Notes: generated by a model from the letters alone, not told the origin. DNA of 64,000 nt from Isoptericola sp044389085 (GCF_044389085.1 NZ_JBIRXP010000004.1:124001-188000), one strand, 5' to 3'. Counted from the first letter of the stretch, positions 41,022-50,486 are shown. Made by a program: numbers and translations.

Positions 41022-43072
41022 CCACCCCTGTCCTGTCCGTCCGCGACCTCACCGTGAGCTTCCCCTCCGAGGCCGGCCGTGTCGACGCCGTGCGCGGCGT
41101 CTCCTTCGACCTCGCCGAGGGGCGCACCCTCGGGATCGTCGGCGAGTCCGGCTCGGGCAAGTCCGTCACGTCGCTGGCCGTCATGGGCCTGCTGGACGAG
41201 AACGCGCGCGTCGGCGGCTCCGTGCTCTTCGAGGGCGAGGAGCTGCTCGGCAAGAGCGACGCGCAGATGTCCAAGATCCGCGGCAACGGCATCGCCATGA
41301 TCTTCCAGGACCCGCTGACGTCGCTGACGCCCGTCTTCACGGTCGGGGACCAGATCGTCGAGGCGCTCACGATCCACGACCCGCGGCTGTCGCGCCGCGC
41401 CGCGTGGGCCCGCGCCGTGGAGCTGCTCGACATGGTCGGGATCCCCCGCCCCGCGGAGCGCGTCAAGTCCTTCCCGCACGAGTTCTCCGGCGGCATGCGC
41501 CAGCGCGTGGTCATCGCCATCGCGATGGCGAACAACCCGAGGCTGATCATCGCGGACGAGCCGACCACGGCCCTCGACGTCACGATCCAGGCGCAGATCC
41601 TCGATCTCATCAAGACGGCGCAGCGCGAGACCGGCGCCGCGGTCATGATGATCACGCACGACATGGGCGTGGTCGCCAACGTCGCGGACGACGTCGTCGT
41701 GATGTACGCCGGGCGGCCCATCGAGCAGGCCCCGGTGGACACGTTGTTCGCCGACACGCGCATGCCGTACTCGATCGGCCTGCTGGGCGCGATCCCGCGC
41801 ATCGACACCTCGGTCAAGCAGCCTCTGGTGCCCATCAAGGGCAGCCCGCCGCTGCTCGTCGACCTCCCGGACGCCTGCCCGTTCGCGGCCCGCTGCCCGA
41901 TCGTGACGGAGGCCTGCCGCACGGCAGAACCCGCGCTCCTGCCCGTCGACGGCCAGCCGGACCACCGCGCCGCGTGCATCCGCGCGGAGGAGATCCGGGC
42001 CGGGCGGCTCGGTGACGGCCCGGTCTACCCCGTCCCCGAGGTCCCCTCGTCGGACCTGGAGACGGTGCCGCGCGACCTCCGCGCGCCCACTCTCGAGGTC
42101 GAGAACCTCACGAAGACGTTCCCCCTCCTCAAGGGCTCCTTCCGCAAGAAGAAGGTGGGCGAGGTGCACGCCGTCAAGGGCGTGAGCTTCGACGTCCGCG
42201 AGGGCGAGACGATGGCGATCGTCGGCGAGTCCGGGTCCGGCAAGACCACCACGCTGCTGCAGATCATGGACTTCGCCCCGCAGGAGGACGGCGAGATCCG
42301 GATCGTCGGCACGCCCGTCGGCGACATCAAGGGAGGCCGCGCCGAGCGGGAGGTGCGCCGCGACGTCCAGATCGTCTTCCAGGACCCGGTCGGCTCCCTC
42401 GACCCGCGCATGACCGTCTTCGACGTCATCGCCGAGCCGCTGCGCACCGTGGGCACGCCGTCGGCGGACGTCGGCCCGCGGGTGGACGAGCTCATGGACC
42501 TGGTCGGCCTCGACCCGGCGCACAGCGACCGCTTCCCGGCGGCGTTCTCCGGCGGTCAGCGGCAGCGCATCGGTATCGCGCGCGCCCTGGCGACCAACCC
42601 GAAGCTGGTCGTGCTCGACGAGCCGGTCTCCGCGCTCGACGTGTCGGTCCAGGCCGGTGTCATCAACCTGCTCGACGAGCTGAAGGTGCGTCTCGGGCTG
42701 TCGTACCTGTTCGTCGCGCACGACCTGTCGGTCGTGCGGCACATCGCGGACCGTGTCGCCGTGATGTACCTCGGGGCGTTCGTCGAGCACGGCGACGTCG
42801 ACGCCGTGTTCGACGACCCGCAGCACCCGTACACGCAGGCCCTGCTGTCCGCGATCCCGGTGCCGGACCCGGTGGTGGAGCGCAGCCGCGAGCACATCGT
42901 GCTCCAGGGCGACCTCCCGAGCCCGACCGACACCATCCCGGGGTGCGCCTTCGTCTCCCGCTGCCCGCTGTACCAGACGCTCGACGACGCCGAGCGCGCG
43001 GTCTGCGACACGAAGGTCCCCGCTCTCAGCGGCCGCACCGGCGTCCACGTGAACGCCTGCCACCACCGCTGA
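41018..43072 (+). CDS. Fused peptide ABC transporter ATPase (DppD-DppF type)
   Basis: A 684-residue protein with two complete nucleotide-binding domains that are separate genes in many species. First domain: Walker A GESGSGKS at 42-49, FSGGMRQR, LIIADEPTTALD, then the Cys-rich C-terminal extension of oligopeptide ATPases (DACPFAARCPIV). Second domain: Walker A GESGSGKTT near 402, FSGGQRQR, LVVLDEPVSALD and a second Cys segment (GCAFVSRCPLY). The Cys-rich extensions may hold an iron-sulfur cluster. It powers the import of peptides through the two permeases. Confidence 0.94.
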   Translation: MTTPVLSVRDLTVSFPSEAGRVDAVRGVSFDLAEGRTLGIVGESGSGKSVTSLAVMGLLDENARVGGSVLFEGEELLGKSDAQMSKIRGNGIAMIFQDPLTSLTPVFTVGDQIVEALTIHDPRLSRRAAWARAVELLDMVGIPRPAERVKSFPHEFSGGMRQRVVIAIAMANNPRLIIADEPTTALDVTIQAQILDLIKTAQRETGAAVMMITHDMGVVANVADDVVVMYAGRPIEQAPVDTLFADTRMPYSIGLLGAIPRIDTSVKQPLVPIKGSPPLLVDLPDACPFAARCPIVTEACRTAEPALLPVDGQPDHRAACIRAEEIRAGRLGDGPVYPVPEVPSSDLETVPRDLRAPTLEVENLTKTFPLLKGSFRKKKVGEVHAVKGVSFDVREGETMAIVGESGSGKTTTLLQIMDFAPQEDGEIRIVGTPVGDIKGGRAEREVRRDVQIVFQDPVGSLDPRMTVFDVIAEPLRTVGTPSADVGPRVDELMDLVGLDPAHSDRFPAAFSGGQRQRIGIARALATNPKLVVLDEPVSALDVSVQAGVINLLDELKVRLGLSYLFVAHDLSVVRHIADRVAVMYLGAFVEHGDVDAVFDDPQHPYTQALLSAIPVPDPVVERSREHIVLQGDLPSPTDTIPGCAFVSRCPLYQTLDDAERAVCDTKVPALSGRTGVHVNACHHR

Positions 43073-43138
43073 CCACGTTCCCCCGTCCCACCTCTCACCA
43101 CCATCAAGTCAGCGCCCACGGGCGCGAAAGGAGCCCCT

Positions 43139-44860
43139 ATGAGGCTGCAGAAGAGACTGGCGGGCAGTGTCGCCGTCGCCGGCGTGCTCGCCCTGGCCCT
43201 CACCGCCTGCGGCGGTGGCGGCAACGACGGCGGAAGTGACGAGCCCACCGCCGAGGCCCAGGCGGTCGAGGGCGCGGACTACAACCCGCAGCCCCGCGAG
43301 AACCTCGAGCAGGGCGGCGAGGTGACCTTCCCGCTCAGCGAGATCACGCCGCAGATGAACCCGAACCACTCCGACGGCTCGGTCGACACGGCCCGGATCT
43401 GGGAGTGGTACAACCCGCAGCCGATCCTCATGTCGCCGGAGGGCGAGGCCTCGGCGAACCCGAACTACCTCACGGACTGGACCACCGAGGTCGTGGACGG
43501 CAAGACGGTCGTCACCTACACGATCAACCCGAAGGCGGTCTGGAACGACGGCAGCCCCATCACCTGGGAGTCGTACAAGCTCGCCTGGGAGGCCAACCGC
43601 TCGACCGAGGAGGAGTACGTCCCGAACACCACGGACGGCTACTCCCAGATCGAGTCCGTCGAGCAGGGCGAGGACGAGCGCCAGGCCGTCGTCACCTTCA
43701 AGTCCGAGTTCCCGTGGACCGAGGGCCTGTTCTGGCACATCATGAACCCCGCGGTGAACTCGCCGAAGGTGTTCAACGAGGGCTACATCGAGGACGCGCA
43801 CGCCGACTGGGGCGCCGGCCCGTACAAGATCGACGAGTTCGACCTCAACGGCGGCGTCATCACGTTCGTGCCGAACGACAAGTGGTGGGGCGAGAAGCCG
43901 CTGCTCGACAAGGTCACCTTCCGGGTGCTCGACGACGTCGCCGCGGTGAACGCCTTCCAGAACGGTGAGACGGACTACGTCGAGAACCTCACCGCCGACA
44001 GCCTGGCGCAGCTCAAGGATGTCGAGGGCGCGGTCACGTACAAGGCGCAGCGCGCGGCGACGAACCTCCTCGAGCTGAACGCCGAGCGCCCGCAGTTCAA
44101 GGACCTCAAGGTGCGCGAGGCGCTCCTCAAGGCGATCGACCGCGAGCAGATCAAGGAGGTCATGTGGAACGGCCTCAACTACACCGAGCCTGACGTCGGT
44201 TCGCTGAACCTCTACCCGTTCCAGGAGGGCTACGTCGACGCCCTGTCCGAGGCCGGCTGGAAGACCGACGTCGAGGGCGCGAACGCGCTGCTCGACGAGG
44301 CCGGCTGGACGATGAACGGCGAGGTGCGCGAGAAGGACGGCGAGAAGTTCGCCGGCCGGCTGCCGATCTTCGGTGACGACCCGATCGTCGAGGCCCGCGC
44401 CAAGGTGGTCCAGCAGCAGCTCGCCCAGGTGGGCTTCGAGCTCGAGATCGACAAGCGCCCGTCGAGCGACTTCTCCACCGTCCTGACGACCAAGGACTGG
44501 GACCTCGTCATGCTCGGCTTCTCCTCGAGCGACCCGTACGGTGTCGCCTGGATGTGCCAGCTGTACTGCTCGGACTCCGGCCTGAACCTGTCGGCGACCG
44601 GCACCAAGGCGATCGACGAGAAGATCGCCGAGATGTCGGCCCTGCCCACGGCCGAGGAGCAGACCGAGGCCGGGATGAAGCTCGAGTCGGAGATCATCGC
44701 CGAGACCTGGGGCATCCTGCCGCTGTACAACGGCCCGTGGATCTCCATGGCCAAGGAGGGGCTCGCCAACCTGACCCCCGAGACCTACACCGGGCTCGAC
44801 CTCTTCGGCCTGCAGCCGGTGGAGAACGTGGGCTGGGAGAAGGCGGCTGCCGCGGAGTGA
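43139..44860 (+). CDS. Peptide-binding lipoprotein (ABC transporter family 5)
   Basis: A 573-residue substrate-binding lipoprotein: signal peptide with lipobox LTAC, Gly-rich linker, and family 5 landmarks (YTINPKAVWNDGSPITWESYK, IMNPAVNSPKVF, YKAQRAATNLLELNAERPQFKD in parts, REALLKAIDREQIKEV). It captures peptides or another ligand for the operon's permeases. A strong AAAGGAG precedes the ATG, and a short hairpin (GCGCCC/GGGCGC, 43112-43125) lies just before it, which could tune expression of the binding protein relative to the upstream genes. Confidence 0.94.
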   Translation: MRLQKRLAGSVAVAGVLALALTACGGGGNDGGSDEPTAEAQAVEGADYNPQPRENLEQGGEVTFPLSEITPQMNPNHSDGSVDTARIWEWYNPQPILMSPEGEASANPNYLTDWTTEVVDGKTVVTYTINPKAVWNDGSPITWESYKLAWEANRSTEEEYVPNTTDGYSQIESVEQGEDERQAVVTFKSEFPWTEGLFWHIMNPAVNSPKVFNEGYIEDAHADWGAGPYKIDEFDLNGGVITFVPNDKWWGEKPLLDKVTFRVLDDVAAVNAFQNGETDYVENLTADSLAQLKDVEGAVTYKAQRAATNLLELNAERPQFKDLKVREALLKAIDREQIKEVMWNGLNYTEPDVGSLNLYPFQEGYVDALSEAGWKTDVEGANALLDEAGWTMNGEVREKDGEKFAGRLPIFGDDPIVEARAKVVQQQLAQVGFELEIDKRPSSDFSTVLTTKDWDLVMLGFSSSDPYGVAWMCQLYCSDSGLNLSATGTKAIDEKIAEMSALPTAEEQTEAGMKLESEIIAETWGILPLYNGPWISMAKEGLANLTPETYTGLDLFGLQPVENVGWEKAAAAE

Positions 44861-44899
44861 TCCGCGTCGGCTGAGCGCTTCCGCTCTTCCGCAGCAGAC

Positions 44900-44941
44900 G
44901 ACGGCGGCCGGCCCACCCTCCAGGGTGGACCGGCCGCCGTC
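44900..44941. terminator. Strong hairpin between convergent genes
   Basis: Arms GACGGCGGCCGG (44900-44911) and complement (44930-44941), extended after one mismatch by CCACCCT/AGGGTGG: about 19 pairs with a two-base loop. It lies between the ends of the peptide-binding and LVIVD-repeat genes and can terminate both. The outer 12-base arms recur exactly at 61941-61980. Confidence 0.75.
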
Positions 44942-44975
44942 GGCGTTCCCGGCCGCGCGGGCCGGGATCAGCGAC

Positions 44976-46391
44976 TCAGAACTTCTCCTGCATCTGCGGG
45001 TTCAGCGACTTCAGGTTGGTCTTCGCCTTCCCGTCGATCGCGTCGTCGATCTCGAACGTGTCGAAACCGATGCCGAGGTCGTTGGAGTAGGCGTAGCCGT
45101 TGTACCAGTAGGTGGACCAGGTGCCACCGCTGGAGATGCCGGCGCCGCGGTCGAACCAGGCGAGCTCGGTCGGGTTGGACGAGTCGGTGAAGTCGAACAC
45201 CGACACGCCGCCCTGGTACCAGGACTGCACCATGAGGTCCTTGCCCTGGACGGGGATCAGCGAGCCGTTGTGCGCCACGCAGTTCTCGGAGGCGTCGTTG
45301 ATGCGCGGGATCTTGTAGTAGCTCTTGAAGACGAGCTCCTTGCCGTTCTTCCCGCCCTTCTTGACGACCTTCTCGATGTCGTAGATGCCGTTGGCGCCGA
45401 GCTCCGGGGCGTACTCGCCGGTGCAGGTCGCCAGGCCGCCGCCGCCGAGCTCGTCGGTGAAGACGACCTTGGTCGCGTCGTTGTTGAAGGTGGCCGAGTG
45501 CCAGAAGGCGAAGTTCTCGGTGTCGCGGACCGTGCTGATCACCTTCGGGTGGGCGCGGTCCTTGATGTCCATGAGGATGCCGTCACCCATGCACGCACCG
45601 GCGGCGAGGTCGTACTTCGCGTAGGTGGTGATGTCGTGGCAGCCGGACGTCGCCGAGGCCCGGCGGGTCGAGTCGCCCTCGTAGCCGCCGTCGGGGAAGA
45701 GGTTCGGCGTGCCGACGAGCTCGGCGCCCGCCGGGTTCTTCACCGGGATCTTCACGACCGAGATGATGTCGTGGGGCGGCTGGCAGTCGGGAAACGACGA
45801 GCTCGGGCTGTACGACGAGACGTAGACGTACAGGTCCTTGCCGTTCTTCGTCGGCGCCAGCGAGTGGGTGTGGGACCCGCACGCCGTCTCGACCGACTTC
45901 ACGTACTCGGGCGCGAGCGGGTCGGAGATGTCCCAGACCTTGATGCCCTCCCAGGCGTCCTTCTGCGTGGCGGGCCGGGTCGTCGAGGCGCAGGAGTCGT
46001 CGCTGCGCGACGAGTCGGTGGACAGCACCAGGATGTCGCCGTAGACGGAGATGTCGTTCTGCGAGCCGGGGCAGTACACCTGGAGCGCCTGGACGGGCTC
46101 CTCCGGGTCGGACAGGTCGTAGACGGTGAAGCCGTCGTAGTTGCCCGCGTAGGCGTACTTGCCCTGGAACGCGATGTCCGAGCCGGTGCCCTGGAGGGCG
46201 CCGTTCTTGGGGCTGTTGCTGAGATGCTCCATGTTCGACGACGCCACCTCGCCGGGCGGGACGTCCGGCTCGGCGGCATCGGAGGCCGATGCGGGGGCCG
46301 CGAGACCCAGCGCACCCGCGGCCAAGGTCAACGAGAGGGCGACACCGGCGACGCCTCTCATCCGTGAACTGCTCGTCCGTGAACTCCGCAT
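44976..46391 (-). CDS. Secreted LVIVD-repeat beta-propeller-like protein
   Basis: A 471-residue (from the chosen start) exported protein: signal peptide (VAGVALSLTLAAGALGLAAPASA) and repeats of the LVIVD type, a strand pattern as in YAYAGNYDGFTVYDLSDPEEPVQ, IKVWDISDPLAPEYVKSV and VSVFDFTDSSNPTELAWF, forming a predicted propeller. Cys residues and SGCHDITTY suggest a disulfide-stabilised surface. Function unknown. The start is ambiguous: a tandem 15-base repeat makes in-frame ATGs at 46406, 46391 and 46361 plus a GTG at 46460; 46391 has GAGGAG seven bases upstream. Confidence 0.82.
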   Translation of the reverse strand: MRSSRTSSSRMRGVAGVALSLTLAAGALGLAAPASASDAAEPDVPPGEVASSNMEHLSNSPKNGALQGTGSDIAFQGKYAYAGNYDGFTVYDLSDPEEPVQALQVYCPGSQNDISVYGDILVLSTDSSRSDDSCASTTRPATQKDAWEGIKVWDISDPLAPEYVKSVETACGSHTHSLAPTKNGKDLYVYVSSYSPSSSFPDCQPPHDIISVVKIPVKNPAGAELVGTPNLFPDGGYEGDSTRRASATSGCHDITTYAKYDLAAGACMGDGILMDIKDRAHPKVISTVRDTENFAFWHSATFNNDATKVVFTDELGGGGLATCTGEYAPELGANGIYDIEKVVKKGGKNGKELVFKSYYKIPRINDASENCVAHNGSLIPVQGKDLMVQSWYQGGVSVFDFTDSSNPTELAWFDRGAGISSGGTWSTYWYNGYAYSNDLGIGFDTFEIDDAIDGKAKTNLKSLNPQMQEKF

Positions 46392-46420
46392 CCGTGAACT
46401 CCTCATCCGTGAACTCAGGT
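46361..46420. repeat. 15-base tandem repeat, four copies, at the start of the LVIVD-repeat gene
   Basis: Units begin at 46361, 46376, 46391 and 46406, all with TCCGTGAACT on the plus strand and a variable last five bases. On the coding strand two adjoining units give ATG, then GAGGAG, then seven bases, then ATG. In frame the repeats read Arg-Ser-Ser-Arg. Confidence 0.85.
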
Positions 46421-46547
46421 TGGACGACGCGCAAGCGCCACACCTCGTTGTGTTGGTCACACTGAGTGTTGTCTGGAAGCATCCTCCCCACCAGGTGTGC
46501 GGGCATCTTTTTACGCCGTGGCAACACCCTCAGGAGAGGATCTTCCG

Positions 46548-47276
46548 GTGATCACAGACCGCTGGCTCCGTCCCGCGCACGGCCGTCGCGCCGCCCTGAC
46601 CTGTGCCGCCGTCCTCGCGGTGGGACTCGTCGCGGGGTGCACCGCCGAGGAGCCCGAGCCTGCGTCGACCCCGTCGTCGGCCGTCCTCGCGCCGGGAAAA
46701 CCGGGCGAACCGGCCGAGACCATCGCCCCGGAGGACTACGAGGGCATGGGCGACGAGGACGTGGTCACCGACGCCGACGCCGACTTCATGACGCGGATGA
46801 TCGGCCACCACGCGCAGGCGGTGGAGATGGCGCAGCTGGTCCCCGACCGGTCGACCTCGGAGCCGCTCGCGAAGTTCGCCGACCGCATCCGCCTGACGCA
46901 GACCGGCGAGATCGACTACATGAGCCGCTGGCTCGAGGACCAGGGTCTCCCGGTGCCCGCCGTGGCGACGGCGTCCTCGGCCGCGCCGTCGGACGGGAGC
47001 GGGCCGCGCGCGCCGCAGGCCCACGACCACGACTCCATGCCGGGCATGCTCACCGACGCCGAGATGACGGCCCTGGAGGACGCCGACGGCACGGCGTTCG
47101 ACCGGCTCTTCCTCGAGGGCATGATCAAGCACCACGCGGGCGCCCTGGAGATGGTCGACGACGTCAGCGCGGGCGGGCGGGACGAGACGGTCCAGGAGTT
47201 CGCGGCGAACGTGGCGGCGGACCAGATCGCGGAGATCGACCGGATGTCCCGCCTGCTCGACGAGCTCCCCGGCTGA
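46548..47276 (+). CDS. DUF305 lipoprotein
   Basis: A 242-residue lipoprotein (signal with lipobox LVAGC). The DUF305 domain shows its two His/Met motifs, DFMTRMIGHHAQAVEMAQ and EGMIKHHAGALEMVDD, with a His/Met-rich linker (HDHDSMPGM) between. Some homologues are linked to copper handling, and the His-Met content fits metal binding, but function is unproven. The GTG start was chosen because AGGAGAGG lies just upstream. It diverges from the LVIVD-repeat gene. Confidence 0.88.
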   Translation: MITDRWLRPAHGRRAALTCAAVLAVGLVAGCTAEEPEPASTPSSAVLAPGKPGEPAETIAPEDYEGMGDEDVVTDADADFMTRMIGHHAQAVEMAQLVPDRSTSEPLAKFADRIRLTQTGEIDYMSRWLEDQGLPVPAVATASSAAPSDGSGPRAPQAHDHDSMPGMLTDAEMTALEDADGTAFDRLFLEGMIKHHAGALEMVDDVSAGGRDETVQEFAANVAADQIAEIDRMSRLLDELPG

Positions 47277-47316
47277 GCGCGGCCGGTCGTCGCCGGTGGT
47301 CGCCGGCGCCCCGCCG

Positions 47317-49557
47317 TCAGCGGCGGCCGGGCGCCGTGATCATGAGCATCGTGGAGTCGTCGTCGGACTCGAGGCCGGCGAGCTTGTGCTCGATCACCTC
47401 GAGGTCGCGGGTGAGTCCCACCGTGGAGCGCAGGTCCTCCAGCCGCTCCAGCAGCCGGGTGCCGCGCCGCTCCACGAGGCCGTCCGTGTAGAGCAGCAGG
47501 GACTCGCCCGGCGCGAGCTCGATCCGGCCCGCCCGCACGGCCTGGCGCATCGCCCCGACCGGCGGGTTGCGCACCACCTCGACGAACCGCGCGCCGTGCG
47601 TGTCCGCGAGCACGGGCGGCAGGTGCCCGGCGCAGACGTAGTCCACGACCCCCGCGACCCCGTCGGCGTCCGCCGGCCCGGCCTCGAGGATGCCGACGAG
47701 CACCGTGGCCATGTCGTCGGTGAGGAGCGTGCGGGCGAGCCGGTCCAGCCCGGCCGCGGCCGTCGCGACGTCACGGTGCTCCAGGAGCAGGGTCCGCAGG
47801 CCGTTGCGCAGCTGGTTCATCGCGGAGGCCGCGGGCAGCCCGTGCCCCGCGACGTCGCCGATGACCAGCGCGGCGCGGCCGTCCGGCAGCTCGAACGCGT
47901 CGTACCAGTCGCCCCCGACGCTGCCTCCCTCCGCCGGCCGGTAGCGCGCCTCCAGCTCCCACCCTGGGACGGTCGGCAGCTCCGCCGGCAGCGAGGAGTG
48001 CTGCAGCACGAGCGCCGCCCCGAGGTCGGGCCGCGAGCGCCGGTACAGCAGCTCGACGATCGTCCGCCGCGCCACGAGCGCGGCGCGCACGTCGTGGTCC
48101 GACCAGGGCTCGCAGGTGCCGTGCACCGCCTCGCGCCACGCCGCGAACGACTGCCGCGGGCCCACGCGCACGACGGCGCCGTCCTCGTCGCGGTCGACGG
48201 TCTTGGCGTGCGGGTCCCCGCCCCACGTCAGCTCGCGCGCGACCTCGCGCCGGAAGAGGGCCAGGAGGTCGCCGTCGGGCAGCGGGGCCACGAGCGCGCC
48301 GGCGACGTCGCCGAGGCGACCCGCGAGCTCCGGGTGCTCGAGGCGCAGGTCGTGCGACGTGTACACGGGCTCGGTGCCGCCGTCCTTGCGGGGGCGCGCG
48401 GCCCGCCGCACGGCCTCGACGACGGCGTCCGGCGCGTCCGGCACCAGGCCGACCGACGCCGTCACGTCCCCGGTGCGGACCACCGCGCCGTCGACGCCGA
48501 GGATCCGCAGCAGCCCCGGCTGCGCGACCGCCTCGGCCACCGGGTCGTCCTCCGCCCGCACCATGGCCCCGAGGGCGCGGGCGACCTCGCGGGCGTGCTG
48601 CGCGTCGTCGGCGGCGGCACGTACCACCATCTGCAGGGACAGCCCCGACGCGAGCGCCTCGGCGGCCGCGCGGACCTCGAGCGACGGCGTGTGCGGGCCG
48701 TCGACGTGGTGGCACGCGACCATGCCCCACAGGCGCCCGCCCCGCAGCAGCGAGATCGACATGGAGGCGCCGACCCCCATGTTCCGCAGGTACTCCACGT
48801 GCACGGGCGACACCGCGCGCAGGCTCGCGAACGAGAGGTCGGTCGGTTCCCCGGCGGGCAGCAGCGGCGGCACCAGGGGGCGCGGCACGGATGCGACGTC
48901 GTGGATGAGGCGCAGCCAGCTCTTCTCGTACAGCGCCCGCGCCTGCGGCGGGATGTCGGCCGCGGGGTAGCGGTGGCCGAGGAAGGGGTCCAGGCCCGGG
49001 CGGAGGGCCTCTCCGACGACCTGGCCGTGGTGGTCCTCGTCGAACCGGTAGACCATCACCCGGTCGAAGCCGGTCACCTCGCGCACCCCGCGCGCGGTGA
49101 GGTCGTACAGGTCGTCCAGCGACCCGACGGTCGCCGCCTGGGCGAGCACGGTGTACGCGGTCCGGTACGGCTCCGCCGGGTCGGCGTCCTGGTCCACGAG
49201 CGGCTCGAGCTCGACGACGACGGCGCCCTGCGGGTTGCGGTGGGTCGAGGCCACCCAGGTGCGGCCGTCCAGCGTCACCCGCCGCAGGCCGTCGGCGAGC
49301 GGCCCGCCCTCGGTGACGTCGTCCAGCCGCAGGGCCGCCGCGGCGTCGTCGCCGAGCACCGCGGGCAGGGACAGGCCGAGGACGTCGGACGGCGCCGGGC
49401 CGAGCAGCTCGGCGAGGTTGGCGGAGGCCTGCACCACGACGTCGTCCTGCAGCACGAGCAGCACGCCGCGGGGCTGCACCGCCCCGGGCACGTGGATGGG
49501 TTCCGCGGCGCAGGTGTCGAGATCGCTGTCGTCCGGGCCGTGCTCTGGGTCCTGCAT
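47317..49557 (-). CDS. Bacteriophytochrome (PAS-GAF-PHY) with C-terminal PP2C/SpoIIE phosphatase
   Basis: A 746-residue red/far-red light sensor with a phosphatase in place of the usual kinase. PAS: Cys16 in CAAEPIHVPGAVQPRG matches the biliverdin-attaching Cys of Deinococcus BphP. GAF: Tyr170 (DRVMVYRF), Asp201-Ile-Pro (AADIPPQAR), His253 (SPVHVEYLRNMGV) and His283 (ACHH) all match chromophore-pocket residues. PHY: the tongue motif GPRQSF. PP2C at about 510-746: GGDWYDAFELPDG, IGDVAGHG, YTDGLVERR and DDDSTMLMI. It would couple light to dephosphorylation of an anti-sigma antagonist or similar. Biliverdin could come from the heme oxygenase at 61128. Confidence 0.93.
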   Translation of the reverse strand: MQDPEHGPDDSDLDTCAAEPIHVPGAVQPRGVLLVLQDDVVVQASANLAELLGPAPSDVLGLSLPAVLGDDAAAALRLDDVTEGGPLADGLRRVTLDGRTWVASTHRNPQGAVVVELEPLVDQDADPAEPYRTAYTVLAQAATVGSLDDLYDLTARGVREVTGFDRVMVYRFDEDHHGQVVGEALRPGLDPFLGHRYPAADIPPQARALYEKSWLRLIHDVASVPRPLVPPLLPAGEPTDLSFASLRAVSPVHVEYLRNMGVGASMSISLLRGGRLWGMVACHHVDGPHTPSLEVRAAAEALASGLSLQMVVRAAADDAQHAREVARALGAMVRAEDDPVAEAVAQPGLLRILGVDGAVVRTGDVTASVGLVPDAPDAVVEAVRRAARPRKDGGTEPVYTSHDLRLEHPELAGRLGDVAGALVAPLPDGDLLALFRREVARELTWGGDPHAKTVDRDEDGAVVRVGPRQSFAAWREAVHGTCEPWSDHDVRAALVARRTIVELLYRRSRPDLGAALVLQHSSLPAELPTVPGWELEARYRPAEGGSVGGDWYDAFELPDGRAALVIGDVAGHGLPAASAMNQLRNGLRTLLLEHRDVATAAAGLDRLARTLLTDDMATVLVGILEAGPADADGVAGVVDYVCAGHLPPVLADTHGARFVEVVRNPPVGAMRQAVRAGRIELAPGESLLLYTDGLVERRGTRLLERLEDLRSTVGLTRDLEVIEHKLAGLESDDDSTMLMITAPGRR

Positions 49558-49658
49558 GTCCGACCACACCCGTCCGGGCTCGTCACCGCTAGCTGCCGCG
49601 TCTTGGCATGCGCGAACCCTCCCACGGCCGACGAGCGCGCTCCAAACCCGGCCCGGTC

Positions 49659-50486
49659 TCAGGGGGCGGTGACGAAGACGTCGAACAGCTCCGGATGGTG
49701 CCCGTGCACCAGGACGGCGAACACGACGAGGTCGAACAGCAGGTGCACCGCCACCACGTAGGTGAGGCTCTTGTAGCGGCTGAAGATCCACCCCTGCACC
49801 AGGGCGAACGGCACGGTGAGCAGCGGACCCCACTCCCGGTAGCCGAGCTCCCACAGGAAGGACACGAAGATGACGGCCTGCAGCACGTTCGCCGTCCACA
49901 GGCCGAAGTGCCGGCGCAGCAGCGCGAACACGGTGCACACGAAGAACAGCTCGTCCCAGATGCCCACCGCGTTGACGCCGAAGAACAGCCGGGCGATGTC
50001 CTGCCCGCCGTCGAGCTCCGGCCAGTTGAGGTAGGCCCCGGAGCCCAGGAAGTACCACGGCAGCACGAGGTAGCCCACCGCCACCACGGCGACGAGGTAC
50101 GCGTACTGCCCGCGCGACCAGCGCCGCCCCGTCGCGACGGGGAACCGCACCGCGCCGGCGCCGTCGTCGTCGCGGAACCAGAACTTCGAGGCCGCCCACG
50201 GCACCAGCACCGCGAGGGACAGCACGACGGCGAACCGGGCGATGCCGCCGTCCGACAGGTCCGCCTCGAGCGAGATGGTCGAGATGATGCCGAGCGCGAC
50301 GGCGATCAGCGCGAGGTCGCGGCCGAGCCGCCGGTCCACGAGCAGCCCGAGCGCCACACCGGCCACCAGGGGCAGGTAGGCGAGGGGTCGCACGTGCACC
50401 GCGAACAGCAGCACGGCCGACGCGGACACGAGGGCGGCGGCCAGGATCCGTGGCATCTGGGCGGGGGCGCGGCGGGTGAGGTCCAT
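49659..50486 (-). CDS. CPBP-like integral membrane protein
   Basis: A 275-residue membrane protein with about eight segments. The C-terminal half resembles CPBP (CAAX protease/bacteriocin-processing) proteins: GVNAVGIWDELFFVCTVFALLRRHFG and VAVHLLFDLVVF. However, motif 1 reads DELFFV rather than the usual EExxxR, and the second motif's His is not evident, so protease activity is doubtful. It sits between two PP2C-output sensor genes. A -10-like TATCCT lies nine bases before the ATG. Confidence 0.72.
   Translation of the reverse strand: MDLTRRAPAQMPRILAAALVSASAVLLFAVHVRPLAYLPLVAGVALGLLVDRRLGRDLALIAVALGIISTISLEADLSDGGIARFAVVLSLAVLVPWAASKFWFRDDDGAGAVRFPVATGRRWSRGQYAYLVAVVAVGYLVLPWYFLGSGAYLNWPELDGGQDIARLFFGVNAVGIWDELFFVCTVFALLRRHFGLWTANVLQAVIFVSFLWELGYREWGPLLTVPFALVQGWIFSRYKSLTYVVAVHLLFDLVVFAVLVHGHHPELFDVFVTAP

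Noticed and set aside
46361..46420. Tandem repeat considered as a small CRISPR-like array
   Set aside because: Units are 15 bases and directly adjoining, without spacers, and they are in frame inside a coding region; no cas genes nearby.
47296..49761. An 821-codon plus-strand frame over the phytochrome gene
   Set aside because: The minus strand encodes a phytochrome with every key residue; the plus-strand product has no domain.
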